Source: Bacillus sp. HMF5848 (GTDB lineage Bacteria > Bacillota > Bacilli > Bacillales > HMF5848). From it: a stretch of 64,000 nucleotides of DNA. The position numbers and the translations under genes are program-made. This document shows, piece after piece, positions 49,737-57,929 of the stretch. Where the stretch lies: positions 2,886,530-2,950,529 of the forward strand of contig NZ_RWIV01000001.1 in assembly GCF_003944835.1 (NCBI RefSeq), written 5' to 3'. A model generated the notes under the pieces. That model was not told the origin of the DNA and made no database searches. It saw only the letters and a program-made list of their open reading frames with translations. Position 1 is the first letter of the stretch; the number at the start of each line of letters is the position of its first letter.

Positions 49737-50756
49737 TTATCCAATATAGCGGTGATATAGTGCTTTCGCTTTTGCAAGGTCGTTTGTCCCGTGAACTAAC
49801 ATACGTCCATCGCGAAAAACAACAATTCGATAAGGCGGAGTCAATACAGATAGTAAATATGGATTCTGTTCAGTCTTAAACCCACTTTTTATAAATGTAT
49901 CATTCAATTTACTAAGCTCAATGTTAAGTGATTGTGGGGGTCGAATTTGCACAGTGTCTCGACCACACAATGCAACTGCCCTTACTTGGTTTTCGAACTG
50001 TATATTAGGGTATGTCCGATTGTTTCCACATGATGGACAAGATTCTGATTTTATTTTTATAACGTTCACAGCTGTATATAAGTTCTTCCATAAATCAAAT
50101 GAAATTAGTTTACGATTTAATGCTTTAAAATCTTTTACAAGAATTTTTAATACCTCTGCTGTTTGATGGGCTGCTACCATTTGTACAGCGGGCGCAATAA
50201 TACCGACCGTGTCACACGTCATTCCTTGTAAAGGCACTTTCCCTAACAAACACTGTAAACATGGGGTTTCGTTAGGTAAAATGGTAAACATTAATCCAAA
50301 GCTTCCTACACACGCCCCATAAACCCAAGGCTTGTTAAACTTAATGGCAACATCATTTATAATTAATCGTGTTTCGAAGTTATCTGTTGCATCAAGAATA
50401 ACATCAGCATCAGCAATTAAATCTTCTAATTCTTGTACCCCTACATCCTTGATTATCGGATTAATAATTACATCTGAATTCAGTTTATTAAGGCGCTGTG
50501 CAGCGGCGACCACCTTGGGTAATCTATTCTCAGCATCCTCTTCACTATATAACTGTTGTCTTTGGAGGTTGCTCCATTCCACGTAATCACGATCAACGAT
50601 AGTCAGTTTACCAATACCACCTCTAACGAGCATCTCCGCATTAGCTGTTCCAAGTGCACCCGCCCCGATTAATAGTACATGTCCCTTTTTAAGATTGGAT
50701 TGTCCTTCTTGCCCTATATGATTAAATAATGTCTGTCTTGAATAACGATCGTGCAT
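49737..50756 (-). CDS. MoeB/ThiF-family E1-like adenylyltransferase
   Basis: 339 aa. It activates the C-terminal Gly-Gly of a ubiquitin-like sulfur carrier (MoaD or ThiS) by adenylation. The ATP loop G-A-G-A-L-G is at about 31-36, with D-R-D-Y-V-E-W-S-N-L-Q-R-Q. Zinc CxxC pairs lie in C-L-Q-C and C-P-S-C, and the catalytic-type Cys is in M-T-C-D-T. It closely resembles B. subtilis ThiF, but isolation from thi genes and the anaerobic context make a MoeB role in molybdopterin synthesis equally likely. Divergent from ric. Confidence 0.88.
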   Translation of the reverse strand: MHDRYSRQTLFNHIGQEGQSNLKKGHVLLIGAGALGTANAEMLVRGGIGKLTIVDRDYVEWSNLQRQQLYSEEDAENRLPKVVAAAQRLNKLNSDVIINPIIKDVGVQELEDLIADADVILDATDNFETRLIINDVAIKFNKPWVYGACVGSFGLMFTILPNETPCLQCLLGKVPLQGMTCDTVGIIAPAVQMVAAHQTAEVLKILVKDFKALNRKLISFDLWKNLYTAVNVIKIKSESCPSCGNNRTYPNIQFENQVRAVALCGRDTVQIRPPQSLNIELSKLNDTFIKSGFKTEQNPYLLSVLTPPYRIVVFRDGRMLVHGTNDLAKAKALYHRYIG

Positions 50757-50884
50757 TTGTTTTCATCCTTCCTCACTACTTTGCATCTATATCTTAACAC
50801 AACAACACTGTTGTTTAGAGTGAGATTTTTAACGTAGAAAAGCACAAAATTACTCTCTTGCTTTAGCCTGCAAATATGCGCCCC

Positions 50885-50926
50885 GTGATTTGAATCACCA
50901 CCAGTAAGAATGATATTCGTTATCAT
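50885..50926 (+). promoter_or_regulatory. FNR-type box, overlapping Fur/NsrR-like palindrome and -10 of ric
   Basis: GTGATTTGAATCAC (50885-50898) is a perfect palindrome with the GTGA-N6-TCAC core of FNR sites. Its centre is 29.5 nt before TATCAT (50921-50926). A second palindrome, TGATATTCGTTATCA (50911-50925), covers the -10 and resembles Fur 7-1-7 or NsrR-type operators. Confidence 0.72.
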
Positions 50927-50956
50927 GTATATACAAACAAATAGGAGGTTGTACAC

Positions 50957-51652
50957 ATGACAACATTTACTGAACAATCAAGAGTGGGCGATATCGTTAC
51001 TATATTCCCTAAAGCTAGTGATATATTTAAGGCGAATCGAATTGATTTTTGCTGCGGTGGTAATAAACCTATTTCAGAAGCGTGTGAAGAACGAGGTGTC
51101 GATGCATCAGAAATATTAAACACATTGAACACTCTTATTGCAGCGTATGAAGAATCAGATGATCGTGATATAAATTGGGCAGAGAAAAGCAATGCAGATA
51201 TTATTGATTATGTTGTTACGCGCCATCACCAATTTTTATATGAAGAACTTCCAAATTTAAGTCCTTATATAACAAAAGTATTTCGAGTCCATGGAGGACA
51301 CCATCCTCATTTAGTGAAAGTTCACACTTATTACAACCAGTTAAAAACTGAGCTTGAGCAGCACTTAATGCAAGAAGAAACAAAATTATTCCCTTCCATT
51401 TTAGCATATGACGAAGCGAACAATGCAGAGTCAAAGACTAATATCGCTAAGTTAATTACTGATATGGAACAAGAACATGATGAGGCTGGTGACTTACTAA
51501 AAAAATTAAGAGAAGTTACAAACGATTATACATTACCTCCTGGCGCTTGCCGAACATACCAAACAGTTTATAAGCGCTTAGAAGATCTAGAATCGGATAT
51601 GTTTGCTCACGTTCATTTAGAGAATAATGTTCTTTTCAAAAGATTTGTATAA
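50957..51652 (+). CDS. ric: Iron-sulfur cluster repair di-iron protein RIC (ScdA/YtfE family)
   Basis: 231 aa. The N-terminal ScdA domain contains I-D-F-C-C-G-G (about 29-35). The C-terminal hemerythrin-like domain supplies His/Glu ligands to a di-iron centre (H-H-Q-F, H-G-G-H-H-P-H, Q-E-E-x-K-L-F-P, E-H-D-E-A-G, H-L-E-N-N-V). RIC restores Fe-S clusters damaged by NO or peroxide. GGAGGTTGTACAC precedes the ATG. The paired FNR-type and Fur/NsrR-like sites upstream suggest control by both oxygen and NO/iron. Confidence 0.94.
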   Translation: MTTFTEQSRVGDIVTIFPKASDIFKANRIDFCCGGNKPISEACEERGVDASEILNTLNTLIAAYEESDDRDINWAEKSNADIIDYVVTRHHQFLYEELPNLSPYITKVFRVHGGHHPHLVKVHTYYNQLKTELEQHLMQEETKLFPSILAYDEANNAESKTNIAKLITDMEQEHDEAGDLLKKLREVTNDYTLPPGACRTYQTVYKRLEDLESDMFAHVHLENNVLFKRFV

Positions 51653-51671
51653 ATAGTATTATGTTTCATTC

Positions 51672-51699
51672 GAAACTTCAGGTAACCACCTGAAGTTTC
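51672..51699 (+). terminator. Terminator of ric
   Basis: A 12-bp perfect stem, GAAACTTCAGGT with ACCTGAAGTTTC, and a 4-nt loop. The following CTGTTTATC is only moderately U-rich. Confidence 0.8.
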
Positions 51700-51848
51700 C
51701 TGTTTATCATCTTAGTTTCGTATGTATAATAATTTCAGCTATATTTAAATCCTACTTATTACATACCATTACTTTAATATTTGTTAAATGCCCATAGAGC
51801 TGATTAAATTATATGTTCAACAACTTCAAGAAGGGGTGCCTCATTAGT

Positions 51849-52547
51849 ATGAGTGGATTATTTCTACAGAAGCTTCCTATTTTCCATGAGATACCATTAA
51901 ACACGTTAAACCGTATTGCAAGCTGCATTCAAACAGTTAGCTATAAAAAAGGAGAGATTTTGTTTACTGAACATGATGAAGCACAGGGAGTCTGCTTTAT
52001 TAAGTCCGGTATTGTTAGGTTAACAAAAGGAGATAGTTCTGGCCGCGAGCTTATAGTGTGTATAAAAAAAACTGGAGATATTTTTGCAGAGGCTTGTTTG
52101 TTCGCAGAAGTAGGGACAACCTATCCCGCGACTGCACAAATGCAAACCGATGGTGACATACTGCTACTTAAAACTGCTGATCTTGAGGATGAGATGATGA
52201 AACACCCAGAGCTTGGTGTAGTAATGGTTCGGTATATGAGTAGACAATTGCGAACATTTACAGATACTCTTCGGGATGTAGCTTTGCTTGATGTTCATAG
52301 AAAAACTATCTCAACATTAGATAGGTTAGCTAACGAATTCGGTACAAAAATACAATCTGGTGTGCAAATTGAGTTACCCCTAACTGTACAGGATTTTGCT
52401 AATATGATTGGTGCCACACGTGAAAGTGTGAGTCGTGTATTTTCGCGATTAAAAAGGGAAAAAATAATCGACGTTAAAGAAAAGAAGATTATCATTAATA
52501 ACTGGTGTGAGTTTTGTACGCTGTATAAATTGCAGCATTTTGCATGA
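51849..52547 (+). CDS. CRP/FNR-family transcriptional regulator with a C-terminal CxxC
   Basis: 232 aa. A cNMP-like sensor domain (about 10-125: K-K-G-E-I-L-F-T, I-K-S-G-I-V-R-L), dimer helix and winged helix (A-N-M-I-G-A-T-R-E-S-V-S-R-V-F-S-R-L-K) are present. The C-terminus has W-C-E-F-C, two Cys where Fnr next door has three, so it may be a redox- or NO-sensing relative. The ATG at 51849 has AAGGGG at a long 12-nt spacing; an in-frame ATT two codons earlier is an alternative. I see no FNR box in front of it. Confidence 0.88.
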   Translation: MSGLFLQKLPIFHEIPLNTLNRIASCIQTVSYKKGEILFTEHDEAQGVCFIKSGIVRLTKGDSSGRELIVCIKKTGDIFAEACLFAEVGTTYPATAQMQTDGDILLLKTADLEDEMMKHPELGVVMVRYMSRQLRTFTDTLRDVALLDVHRKTISTLDRLANEFGTKIQSGVQIELPLTVQDFANMIGATRESVSRVFSRLKREKIIDVKEKKIIINNWCEFCTLYKLQHFA

Positions 52548-52650
52548 CACTAAGAACTCCAATATAAGAAACTGTTTATTTAGGCTTTTATCTGTATTTT
52601 TTATTATTAACATAAAAAAACATTGAAAGAATCTTCAATTTCAAGTTTAA

Positions 52651-52676
52651 TTATAGTAAAGGGTTTTCTACTATAA
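52651..52676 (+). promoter_or_regulatory. Inverted repeat upstream of fnr
   Basis: TTATAGTA and TACTATAA arms with a 10-nt spacer, ending 23 nt before the fnr ATG. It could be an operator or an RNA hairpin near the ribosome binding site. Confidence 0.45.
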
Positions 52677-52699
52677 ACCTTTTTAGAAAGGTGATAATA

Positions 52700-53404
52700 A
52701 TGTTATCTCACGAAACTACAGCACCTATTATTTCGGACCAATTAAAGGAGCTTTTACAGAGTGCAAGTGTGAAGATTCCAATTAAAAAAGGGACGTTTTT
52801 ATTTCAAGAAGGTGAAAAAGCTGCAGACATCTTCTTATTAGAAAGCGGACGAGTTCAAATAAGCAAGATGAACGCTGATGGTCGCGAGCTAACATTGCGA
52901 ATTTGTTCCAAGGATGATTTAGTGGGAGAACTTACTTTATTTTCTGATGAGGCTACGTATTTACTTAATGCAAAGGTGTTAGAAGCGGGAGAGGCTTCGG
53001 TCATAAAAAAATCACAGTTAGAGCAAAAACTTATGGAGAATGGAAAACTTGCGTTTGAGTTCATGAAGTGGATGAGCGATCATTTTCGCAAAACGCAAAC
53101 AAAATTCCGCGACTTAGTACTTAATGGTAAAAAAGGAGCTCTATACTCAACCCTTATAAGGCTCACAAATACGTATGGTGTGAAAACGGAAAATGGTATT
53201 CTTATAGATATTCCACTTACAAACCAAGAGCTTGCAAACTTCTGTGCAACTAGCCGAGAAGGAACAAATCGGATGCTGAGTGACCTCCGCAAGCAAGGTG
53301 TTATTTCAATTGATAAATTAAAAATAACTATACATGATCTTGAATACTTAAAGGATGAGATCAACTGCGAACGCTGTCCTATTGTATATTGTACGATTGA
53401 CTAA
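52700..53404 (+). CDS. fnr: Anaerobic regulator Fnr (Bacillus type, C-terminal 4Fe-4S)
   Basis: 234 aa. A cNMP-like domain is followed by the dimer helix (L-A-F-E-F-M-K-W-M-S) and winged helix (N-F-C-A-T-S-R-E-G-T-N-R-M-L). The C-terminal C-E-R-C-P-I-V-Y-C places Cys at about 223, 226 and 231, the three cluster ligands of Bacillus Fnr; the fourth is an Asp. Without oxygen the cluster allows DNA binding. The protein is highly similar to B. subtilis Fnr (G-E-L-T-L-F, L-N-G-K-K-G-A-L-Y-S-T-L-I-R-L). AAAGGTGAT precedes the ATG at 52700. Confidence 0.95.
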   Translation: MLSHETTAPIISDQLKELLQSASVKIPIKKGTFLFQEGEKAADIFLLESGRVQISKMNADGRELTLRICSKDDLVGELTLFSDEATYLLNAKVLEAGEASVIKKSQLEQKLMENGKLAFEFMKWMSDHFRKTQTKFRDLVLNGKKGALYSTLIRLTNTYGVKTENGILIDIPLTNQELANFCATSREGTNRMLSDLRKQGVISIDKLKITIHDLEYLKDEINCERCPIVYCTID

Positions 53405-53430
53405 TAAAGTACATTTCCACATCACTATAG

Positions 53431-53458
53431 GGCTATCCGTTAAAGGATAGCCTCTTTT
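53431..53458. terminator. Bidirectional terminator of fnr and the radical SAM gene
   Basis: An 8-bp GGCTATCC / GGATAGCC stem followed by TCTTTT, immediately before the convergent stop codon at 53461. Confidence 0.88.
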
Positions 53459-53460
53459 AG

Positions 53461-54588
53461 CTATAAAATATTAGATTGTTTAGTTCGTAAAGCCTTTGGA
53501 ATATAAACACAAAACGGTTCACTCTCCATATAATCCCCAGTCATGGCGTATGCTCTTGAACGCGAGCCGCCACATACGTGTCGATACTCGCAAACACCAC
53601 ATTTTCCTTTAAATGCATCAGGGTTTCTTAACTCTTTAAAAATGGGTGAATTTTGATATATTTCTGTTAAGGATGAATCACGTATGTTACCAGCTTTTAC
53701 TGGTAGCAGTCCACTTGGATATACATCTCCAATATGAGAGACAAATACAAAACCATTCCCATCATTAACACCTTTAGGCGCACGTCCAAGTCCATCAAAT
53801 TGTCCTGTTTTCCCTTGCATAAGCGCATCTTGATAGCGAATCTGTTCTGCTTTACTTTTGTTCTCACGCATCTTATTCTGAATAACAACTCTACGATAAT
53901 GCTGCGCTGCGGTTGTTTTAATGTCAAACTTCACGCGCTTGCTTAAATCATATAGCCATTGAAACACCTTCTCATGCTGTACAGGTGAAATCATATCAGA
54001 ATCTTTCCCTCGTCCAGTCGGTACAAGGAAAAACACACTCCATAGAACACAATCTAAATCCTCGACAAGCTTTGCCATCTCATCTAACACATCGATGTTG
54101 TAACGAGAAATAACAGTATTAATCTGAATAGGAATTTTCAATTCATGTAAGTATTGAATGGATGTCATTGTTAAATCAAATGAACCACTCGTACCCCTAA
54201 AATGATCATGAATTTCAGCAGTTGGACCATCTAGACTAAATGCCCAGCGTGCTAAACCTACCTCTTTCGCCTTCTCTATAGCCTCTTTTGTAACGTTTGG
54301 CGTGGCACTAGGTGTCATTGAAACACGAACGCCTTTTTTAATAGCATAATCAGCAATATCATATACGTCTTGTCTCATTAATGGGTCGCCACCAGTGAAA
54401 ACTAGAAGCGGGTTACCCAAGTCATTGTATATTTCATCAATTAGCTTTTTACCTTCTTTAAAAGTCAATTCTCTTGGATCTCTCTTGTATTGCGCTTCTG
54501 CACGACAATGCAAACAAGCTAACTGGCATGCTCTCGTAAGCTCCCAAATTACTATAAATGGATGTTTGTTGAAATCTCTATCAAACAT
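53461..54588 (-). CDS. Radical SAM/SPASM protein, AhbD/NirJ-like
   Basis: 375 aa. The cluster motif C-Q-L-A-C-L-H-C (about 21-28) lies in L-T-R-A-C-x-x-x-C-x-H-C-R-A-E-A, the form seen in heme-pathway radical SAM enzymes (AhbC, AhbD, NirJ). G-G-D-P-L binds SAM. The C-terminal SPASM domain has C-G-V-C-E-Y-R-H-V-C-G-G and a late P-F-C, holding an auxiliary 4Fe-4S cluster. It may decarboxylate coproheme without oxygen, but a peptide-modifying role cannot be excluded; no precursor peptide gene is obvious beside it. A perfect FNR box precedes it. Confidence 0.85.
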   Translation of the reverse strand: MFDRDFNKHPFIVIWELTRACQLACLHCRAEAQYKRDPRELTFKEGKKLIDEIYNDLGNPLLVFTGGDPLMRQDVYDIADYAIKKGVRVSMTPSATPNVTKEAIEKAKEVGLARWAFSLDGPTAEIHDHFRGTSGSFDLTMTSIQYLHELKIPIQINTVISRYNIDVLDEMAKLVEDLDCVLWSVFFLVPTGRGKDSDMISPVQHEKVFQWLYDLSKRVKFDIKTTAAQHYRRVVIQNKMRENKSKAEQIRYQDALMQGKTGQFDGLGRAPKGVNDGNGFVFVSHIGDVYPSGLLPVKAGNIRDSSLTEIYQNSPIFKELRNPDAFKGKCGVCEYRHVCGGSRSRAYAMTGDYMESEPFCVYIPKALRTKQSNIL

Positions 54589-54617
54589 AATCCTCCACCT
54601 CCGCAGTCATTACTTTC

Positions 54618-54660
54618 ATTTTAACTAGAGTGAAGGTAGTTTGATGTGATACCCATCACA
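54618..54660 (-). promoter_or_regulatory. Perfect FNR/CRP box and -10 of the radical SAM gene
   Basis: TGTGATACCCATCACA (54645-54660) is an exact TGTGA-N6-TCACA palindrome. On the minus strand TAAAAT occupies 54618-54623 with its first base 29.5 nt from the box centre, placing the box at about -41.5. Confidence 0.9.
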
Positions 54661-54802
54661 TTGTTGTATATGAGTGTTGTATCCATGGAAAAATTGACCG
54701 TCAGTTGTACCACATCAAGATATCGAACGAGTGAAGCAGGACGCTAGTTTTTGGAGACAATAAGACTTAGTTTATTCAACCATTCAAGTTTATGTAAGTA
54801 AA

Positions 54803-54828
54803 AGAGCCCCATTAAGTTACGAGGCTCT
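54803..54828 (-). terminator. Terminator of the fourth CRP-family gene
   Basis: AGAGCC and GGCTCT arms with a loop, followed by TTTTAC on the minus strand, just past the stop at 54833. Confidence 0.75.
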
Positions 54829-54832
54829 AAAT

Positions 54833-55537
54833 TTAGTCTAGCTCGTTATAAAGTTCTTCTTTTAATAATGACGTTTCCAAAACAAAGTTTCCTTCCTCGT
54901 TTGTCGTTACTAACTCCTTTTTCTTTAGCTTTGTGATTGTTCGACTCACCGTTTCACGTGTGGAACCAATCATATTAGCTAATTCCTTATTCGTAAAATA
55001 TGTAGATAATGTAGTTTTATGATTTTCTCCTTTACTACCATGCGTTTGACCGAGACGAAGCAACAATTTTATTACTTGTTCATAAATATTATTTAGTATT
55101 TGTGCTTCTAAACGATTTTGCAGATCAATTATTTTTTCTCCCATTACACGAAACAGCTTCACAGAAACCTCAGGATAGTTTAATAGGACTTGCTCAAAAT
55201 CACTAACAGATATTGCTATAAGCTTAGCACGCTCTACAACAATAGCATTAGCAGGATAATTCCCTTTCTTGAAAAAGCCAATGTGAGGAAACATCTCTCC
55301 TTCACGTAAAACTGACACAATTTGTTCACGACCATTGAAGTCAATTCGATATATTTTTATAATACCTTCCTCAATAAAATACACTGTTGACATAGATTCT
55401 TCTTGCATAAAGACATGACTATTTTTTTGGAATTCTCTCGTTTGTGTAACTTCTACTATTTTTTGTAGCTCATCATCTGTTAACTCTTTAAATATTGAAA
55501 AATTGCGCAAAATCAAAGCAATATTAACTTTATTCAT
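54833..55537 (-). CDS. CRP/FNR-family transcriptional regulator without Fe-S Cys
   Basis: 234 aa. The sensor domain (about 10-125: V-Y-F-I-E-E-G-I-I-K-I-Y, L-R-E-G-E-M-F-P) leads to a winged helix (L-A-N-M-I-G-S-T-R-E-T-V-S-R-T-I-T-K-L-K). The conserved R-E-T-V-S-R recognition helix implies TGTGA-type half-sites like those found nearby. It has no Cys clusters, so it resembles ArcR/FlpA-type members rather than Fnr. It could share target sites with Fnr. I saw no box in its own upstream region. Confidence 0.88.
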   Translation of the reverse strand: MNKVNIALILRNFSIFKELTDDELQKIVEVTQTREFQKNSHVFMQEESMSTVYFIEEGIIKIYRIDFNGREQIVSVLREGEMFPHIGFFKKGNYPANAIVVERAKLIAISVSDFEQVLLNYPEVSVKLFRVMGEKIIDLQNRLEAQILNNIYEQVIKLLLRLGQTHGSKGENHKTTLSTYFTNKELANMIGSTRETVSRTITKLKKKELVTTNEEGNFVLETSLLKEELYNELD

Positions 55538-55810
55538 GATATCAACCTCTTCTACTCATATCTATAACAAGTATAAAGAAACCTACTACTATTTAAAAGC
55601 CTAATCGTTTAGACTCACTTTTTAAGATAAAAAAAGATATTTTATAGAACATAATAGTAGACGATGTTTATTTTTTCCAACACTATTAATATGAAACTTA
55701 TGTGAAGTAACGAACAAAGGTTTAACAAAATAGTCACAGACGCTTACGTTGCTCCTATTTCAATTGTGATAAAGTAACAGTAAATACCAGTCAATAGGAG
55801 GGATTACTGC

Positions 55811-55912
55811 ATGTTAAGCTACGTATTTGGAATGATTATTACTGTTACAATTGCCTTATTAGTGGCTACCGATATTAGTCCTGATGGCAATGATCAAGCT
55901 AATAGTTTATAA
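55811..55912 (+). CDS. 33-aa putative single-helix membrane protein
   Basis: ATG with a strong GGAGGG site 7 nt upstream. The peptide has one hydrophobic helix (Y-V-F-G-M-I-I-T-V-T-I-A-L-L-V-A) and a polar tail (D-I-S-P-D-G-N-D-Q-A-N-S-L). A good terminator follows directly, so this is a complete small transcription unit. Small proteins of this kind often attach to respiratory oxidases, which would suit the setting, but I recognise no family. Confidence 0.65.
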   Translation: MLSYVFGMIITVTIALLVATDISPDGNDQANSL

Positions 55913-55919
55913 ATATGTC

Positions 55920-55942
55920 AGCCGCCCACTACGTAGGCGGCT
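55920..55942 (+). terminator. Terminator of the 33-aa protein gene
   Basis: A 7-bp GC-rich stem AGCCGCC / GGCGGCT starting 8 nt after the stop codon. No long T-run follows. Confidence 0.65.
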
Positions 55943-56022
55943 CTAACTATGAAAAGCAAAGCGAAAGCATACAAACTTCTTTCTTTATCGTTTAAAAAGA
56001 ATAGCACGTCTCCCTATCTTTG

Positions 56023-57903
56023 TTACGCTTCAACTAATTTCCGATATAAATCCTCACATTCTTTAGTAAGGTTTTCCTTCTTAGCTTGTAATTCAACTAG
56101 TATTTGTAAATTCTGCATGTTTAACATATCTTCAGCTATTTTTTCTATTTTAAGCTCTAAATCCTCTATTTGCTTTTCAATATTATCTTGTGAACATTGT
56201 CTGTTTGTTCGTTGCTTTTGATGATTATTTTGCGTTTTTGTTTGTTGAATTTCGACTCTTTGTCTAGTTGGTTGTTCATTTGTTAGCTGTATTTTTTTCA
56301 ATTTAGCTTCATCATAATTCCCAATATACTCCACAACACTCTCGTTTTCTAACCACAATATTCTCGTAAATAGCTTATTAAGAAAATAGCGGTCATGAGA
56401 CACTGCAAATATTGTCCCATCAAACTCATTCAAAGCTTCCTCAAGAACTTCTCGTGATTGAATATCAAGATGATTCGTTGGTTCATCAAGGACAAGTGTG
56501 TTTATATCCTGGTACATCAGCTGCGCTAGGCGTAATCGCATACGTTCTCCACCGCTAAGCCCAGATGTTTTTTTGAAAACAGTACCTCCATAAAACAAAA
56601 ACTTCGCCAATATTTGTCGTGCTTCCCCCTCCGTGACATAAACTTCATCACGAAAGGCATCAATTATAGTTTGTGATTCATCAGTAAATGGGGAAGTTTG
56701 AGAAAGATAGCCTATTTTTACATTACTACCTACATGAGCATATCCACTATCAGCCTTCACAGATTCAGAAATCATTTTTAACAGTGTAGACTTACCTGTT
56801 CCATTGTTCCCAACAATGGCAACCCTATCCTTATGCCACACAACAAAGCTTACATTATTAAATAACTGCTTATTATCATAAGATTTACACACATCTTTAA
56901 ATACAAACACATCTTTGCCACTTCGATCTGTCATATCAAATTGTAAATTAATTGCGTTTCGCTCAAGTATCGGACGCTTGATTTTTTCCATTCGATCCAG
57001 AGCTTTCTGCATACTGTTTGCTTTTTTATAAAATTTTTCATTATCTCCTTCGTGTGCCCACTGCCGTAAACGACGAATGGCTTCTTTCATCTTTTTTATT
57101 ACCTTTTGCTGCTCCTTATAAGCTGCAAATTCTTCTAGCAGACTCTGCTCCTTTGCTTTTACATATTCAGAGTAATTATGCTTTTCATACATCTGAATGA
57201 TACCATCCTCCAGCTCGTACACAGATGTTACTACCTCATCAAGAAAATACCGATCATGTGAAATTACAATTGTAGTACCGGAGTAATGCTTAATATATTG
57301 CTCTAACCATTCGATTGCACTTACATCTAAATGATTTGTTGGCTCATCGAGTAAAAGAAGTTCAGGTTTTTGTAATAGCAAAAGCCCGAGACTCACCTTA
57401 GTTTTTTCACCCCCACTTAACAACGCGAAAGAATTATTAAGTAATGCGCTTAAGGATAGACCGTTCGCTACTGCCTTTATCTCTGCATCTGCTTCATACC
57501 CACCTAACCGTGTAAACTGCTCCTGTAGCGCTCCATATTGAATCAAAATTCTATCTAATATCGCATCATTACTTGTAGCCATTTCTTGTTCTAGCTTTTT
57601 CATTTCGACTTCAATATTTTTCACTTCATCAAACGCAAGCTCTAGCACTTCTTGAACAGTCTTGTCTTCTTGATACTCAGGAATCTGGGCAAGATACCCT
57701 ACGTTCGTTCCCTTTTTCAAATGTATTGCTCCGTTGTCAACGTCTTCTAGGCCTGCTATTAACTTAAAAATTGTCGTTTTGCCACATCCATTCGGGCCCA
57801 CCAATCCGACAGTTTCACCTTCCTTAATCTCCAAGGAAAGGTCTTCAAATATTAAATGTCCACCGAACATTTTACTAACTGATTGCATTGCTACTGTTAT
57901 CAT
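56023..57903 (-). CDS. ABC-F protein, probable antibiotic-resistance/ribosome-protection type
   Basis: 626 aa with two ATPase domains and no membrane segments. Walker A motifs are G-P-N-G-C-G-K-T (about 37-44) and G-N-N-G-T-G-K-S. Signatures are L-S-G-G-E-K and L-S-G-G-E-R, and both D-E-P-T-N-H-L-D are intact. The inter-domain linker carries the P-site tRNA-interaction motif (E-A-I-R-R-L-R-Q-W-A), and a C-terminal coiled coil (about 570-626) resembles Vga/Lsa/Vml types. AAAGGATCGTGAT precedes the ATG at 57901-57903. The leader with uORF and terminator strongly suggests drug-inducible expression. Confidence 0.88.
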   Translation of the reverse strand: MITVAMQSVSKMFGGHLIFEDLSLEIKEGETVGLVGPNGCGKTTIFKLIAGLEDVDNGAIHLKKGTNVGYLAQIPEYQEDKTVQEVLELAFDEVKNIEVEMKKLEQEMATSNDAILDRILIQYGALQEQFTRLGGYEADAEIKAVANGLSLSALLNNSFALLSGGEKTKVSLGLLLLQKPELLLLDEPTNHLDVSAIEWLEQYIKHYSGTTIVISHDRYFLDEVVTSVYELEDGIIQMYEKHNYSEYVKAKEQSLLEEFAAYKEQQKVIKKMKEAIRRLRQWAHEGDNEKFYKKANSMQKALDRMEKIKRPILERNAINLQFDMTDRSGKDVFVFKDVCKSYDNKQLFNNVSFVVWHKDRVAIVGNNGTGKSTLLKMISESVKADSGYAHVGSNVKIGYLSQTSPFTDESQTIIDAFRDEVYVTEGEARQILAKFLFYGGTVFKKTSGLSGGERMRLRLAQLMYQDINTLVLDEPTNHLDIQSREVLEEALNEFDGTIFAVSHDRYFLNKLFTRILWLENESVVEYIGNYDEAKLKKIQLTNEQPTRQRVEIQQTKTQNNHQKQRTNRQCSQDNIEKQIEDLELKIEKIAEDMLNMQNLQILVELQAKKENLTKECEDLYRKLVEA

Positions 57904-57929
57904 ATATATCACGATCCTTTTTTTATAAA

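Noticed and set aside
55765-55780. TGTGATAAAGTAACAG as an FNR box for the 33-aa protein
   Set aside because: The right half-site matches poorly, and the expected -10 position would fall on the ribosome binding site.
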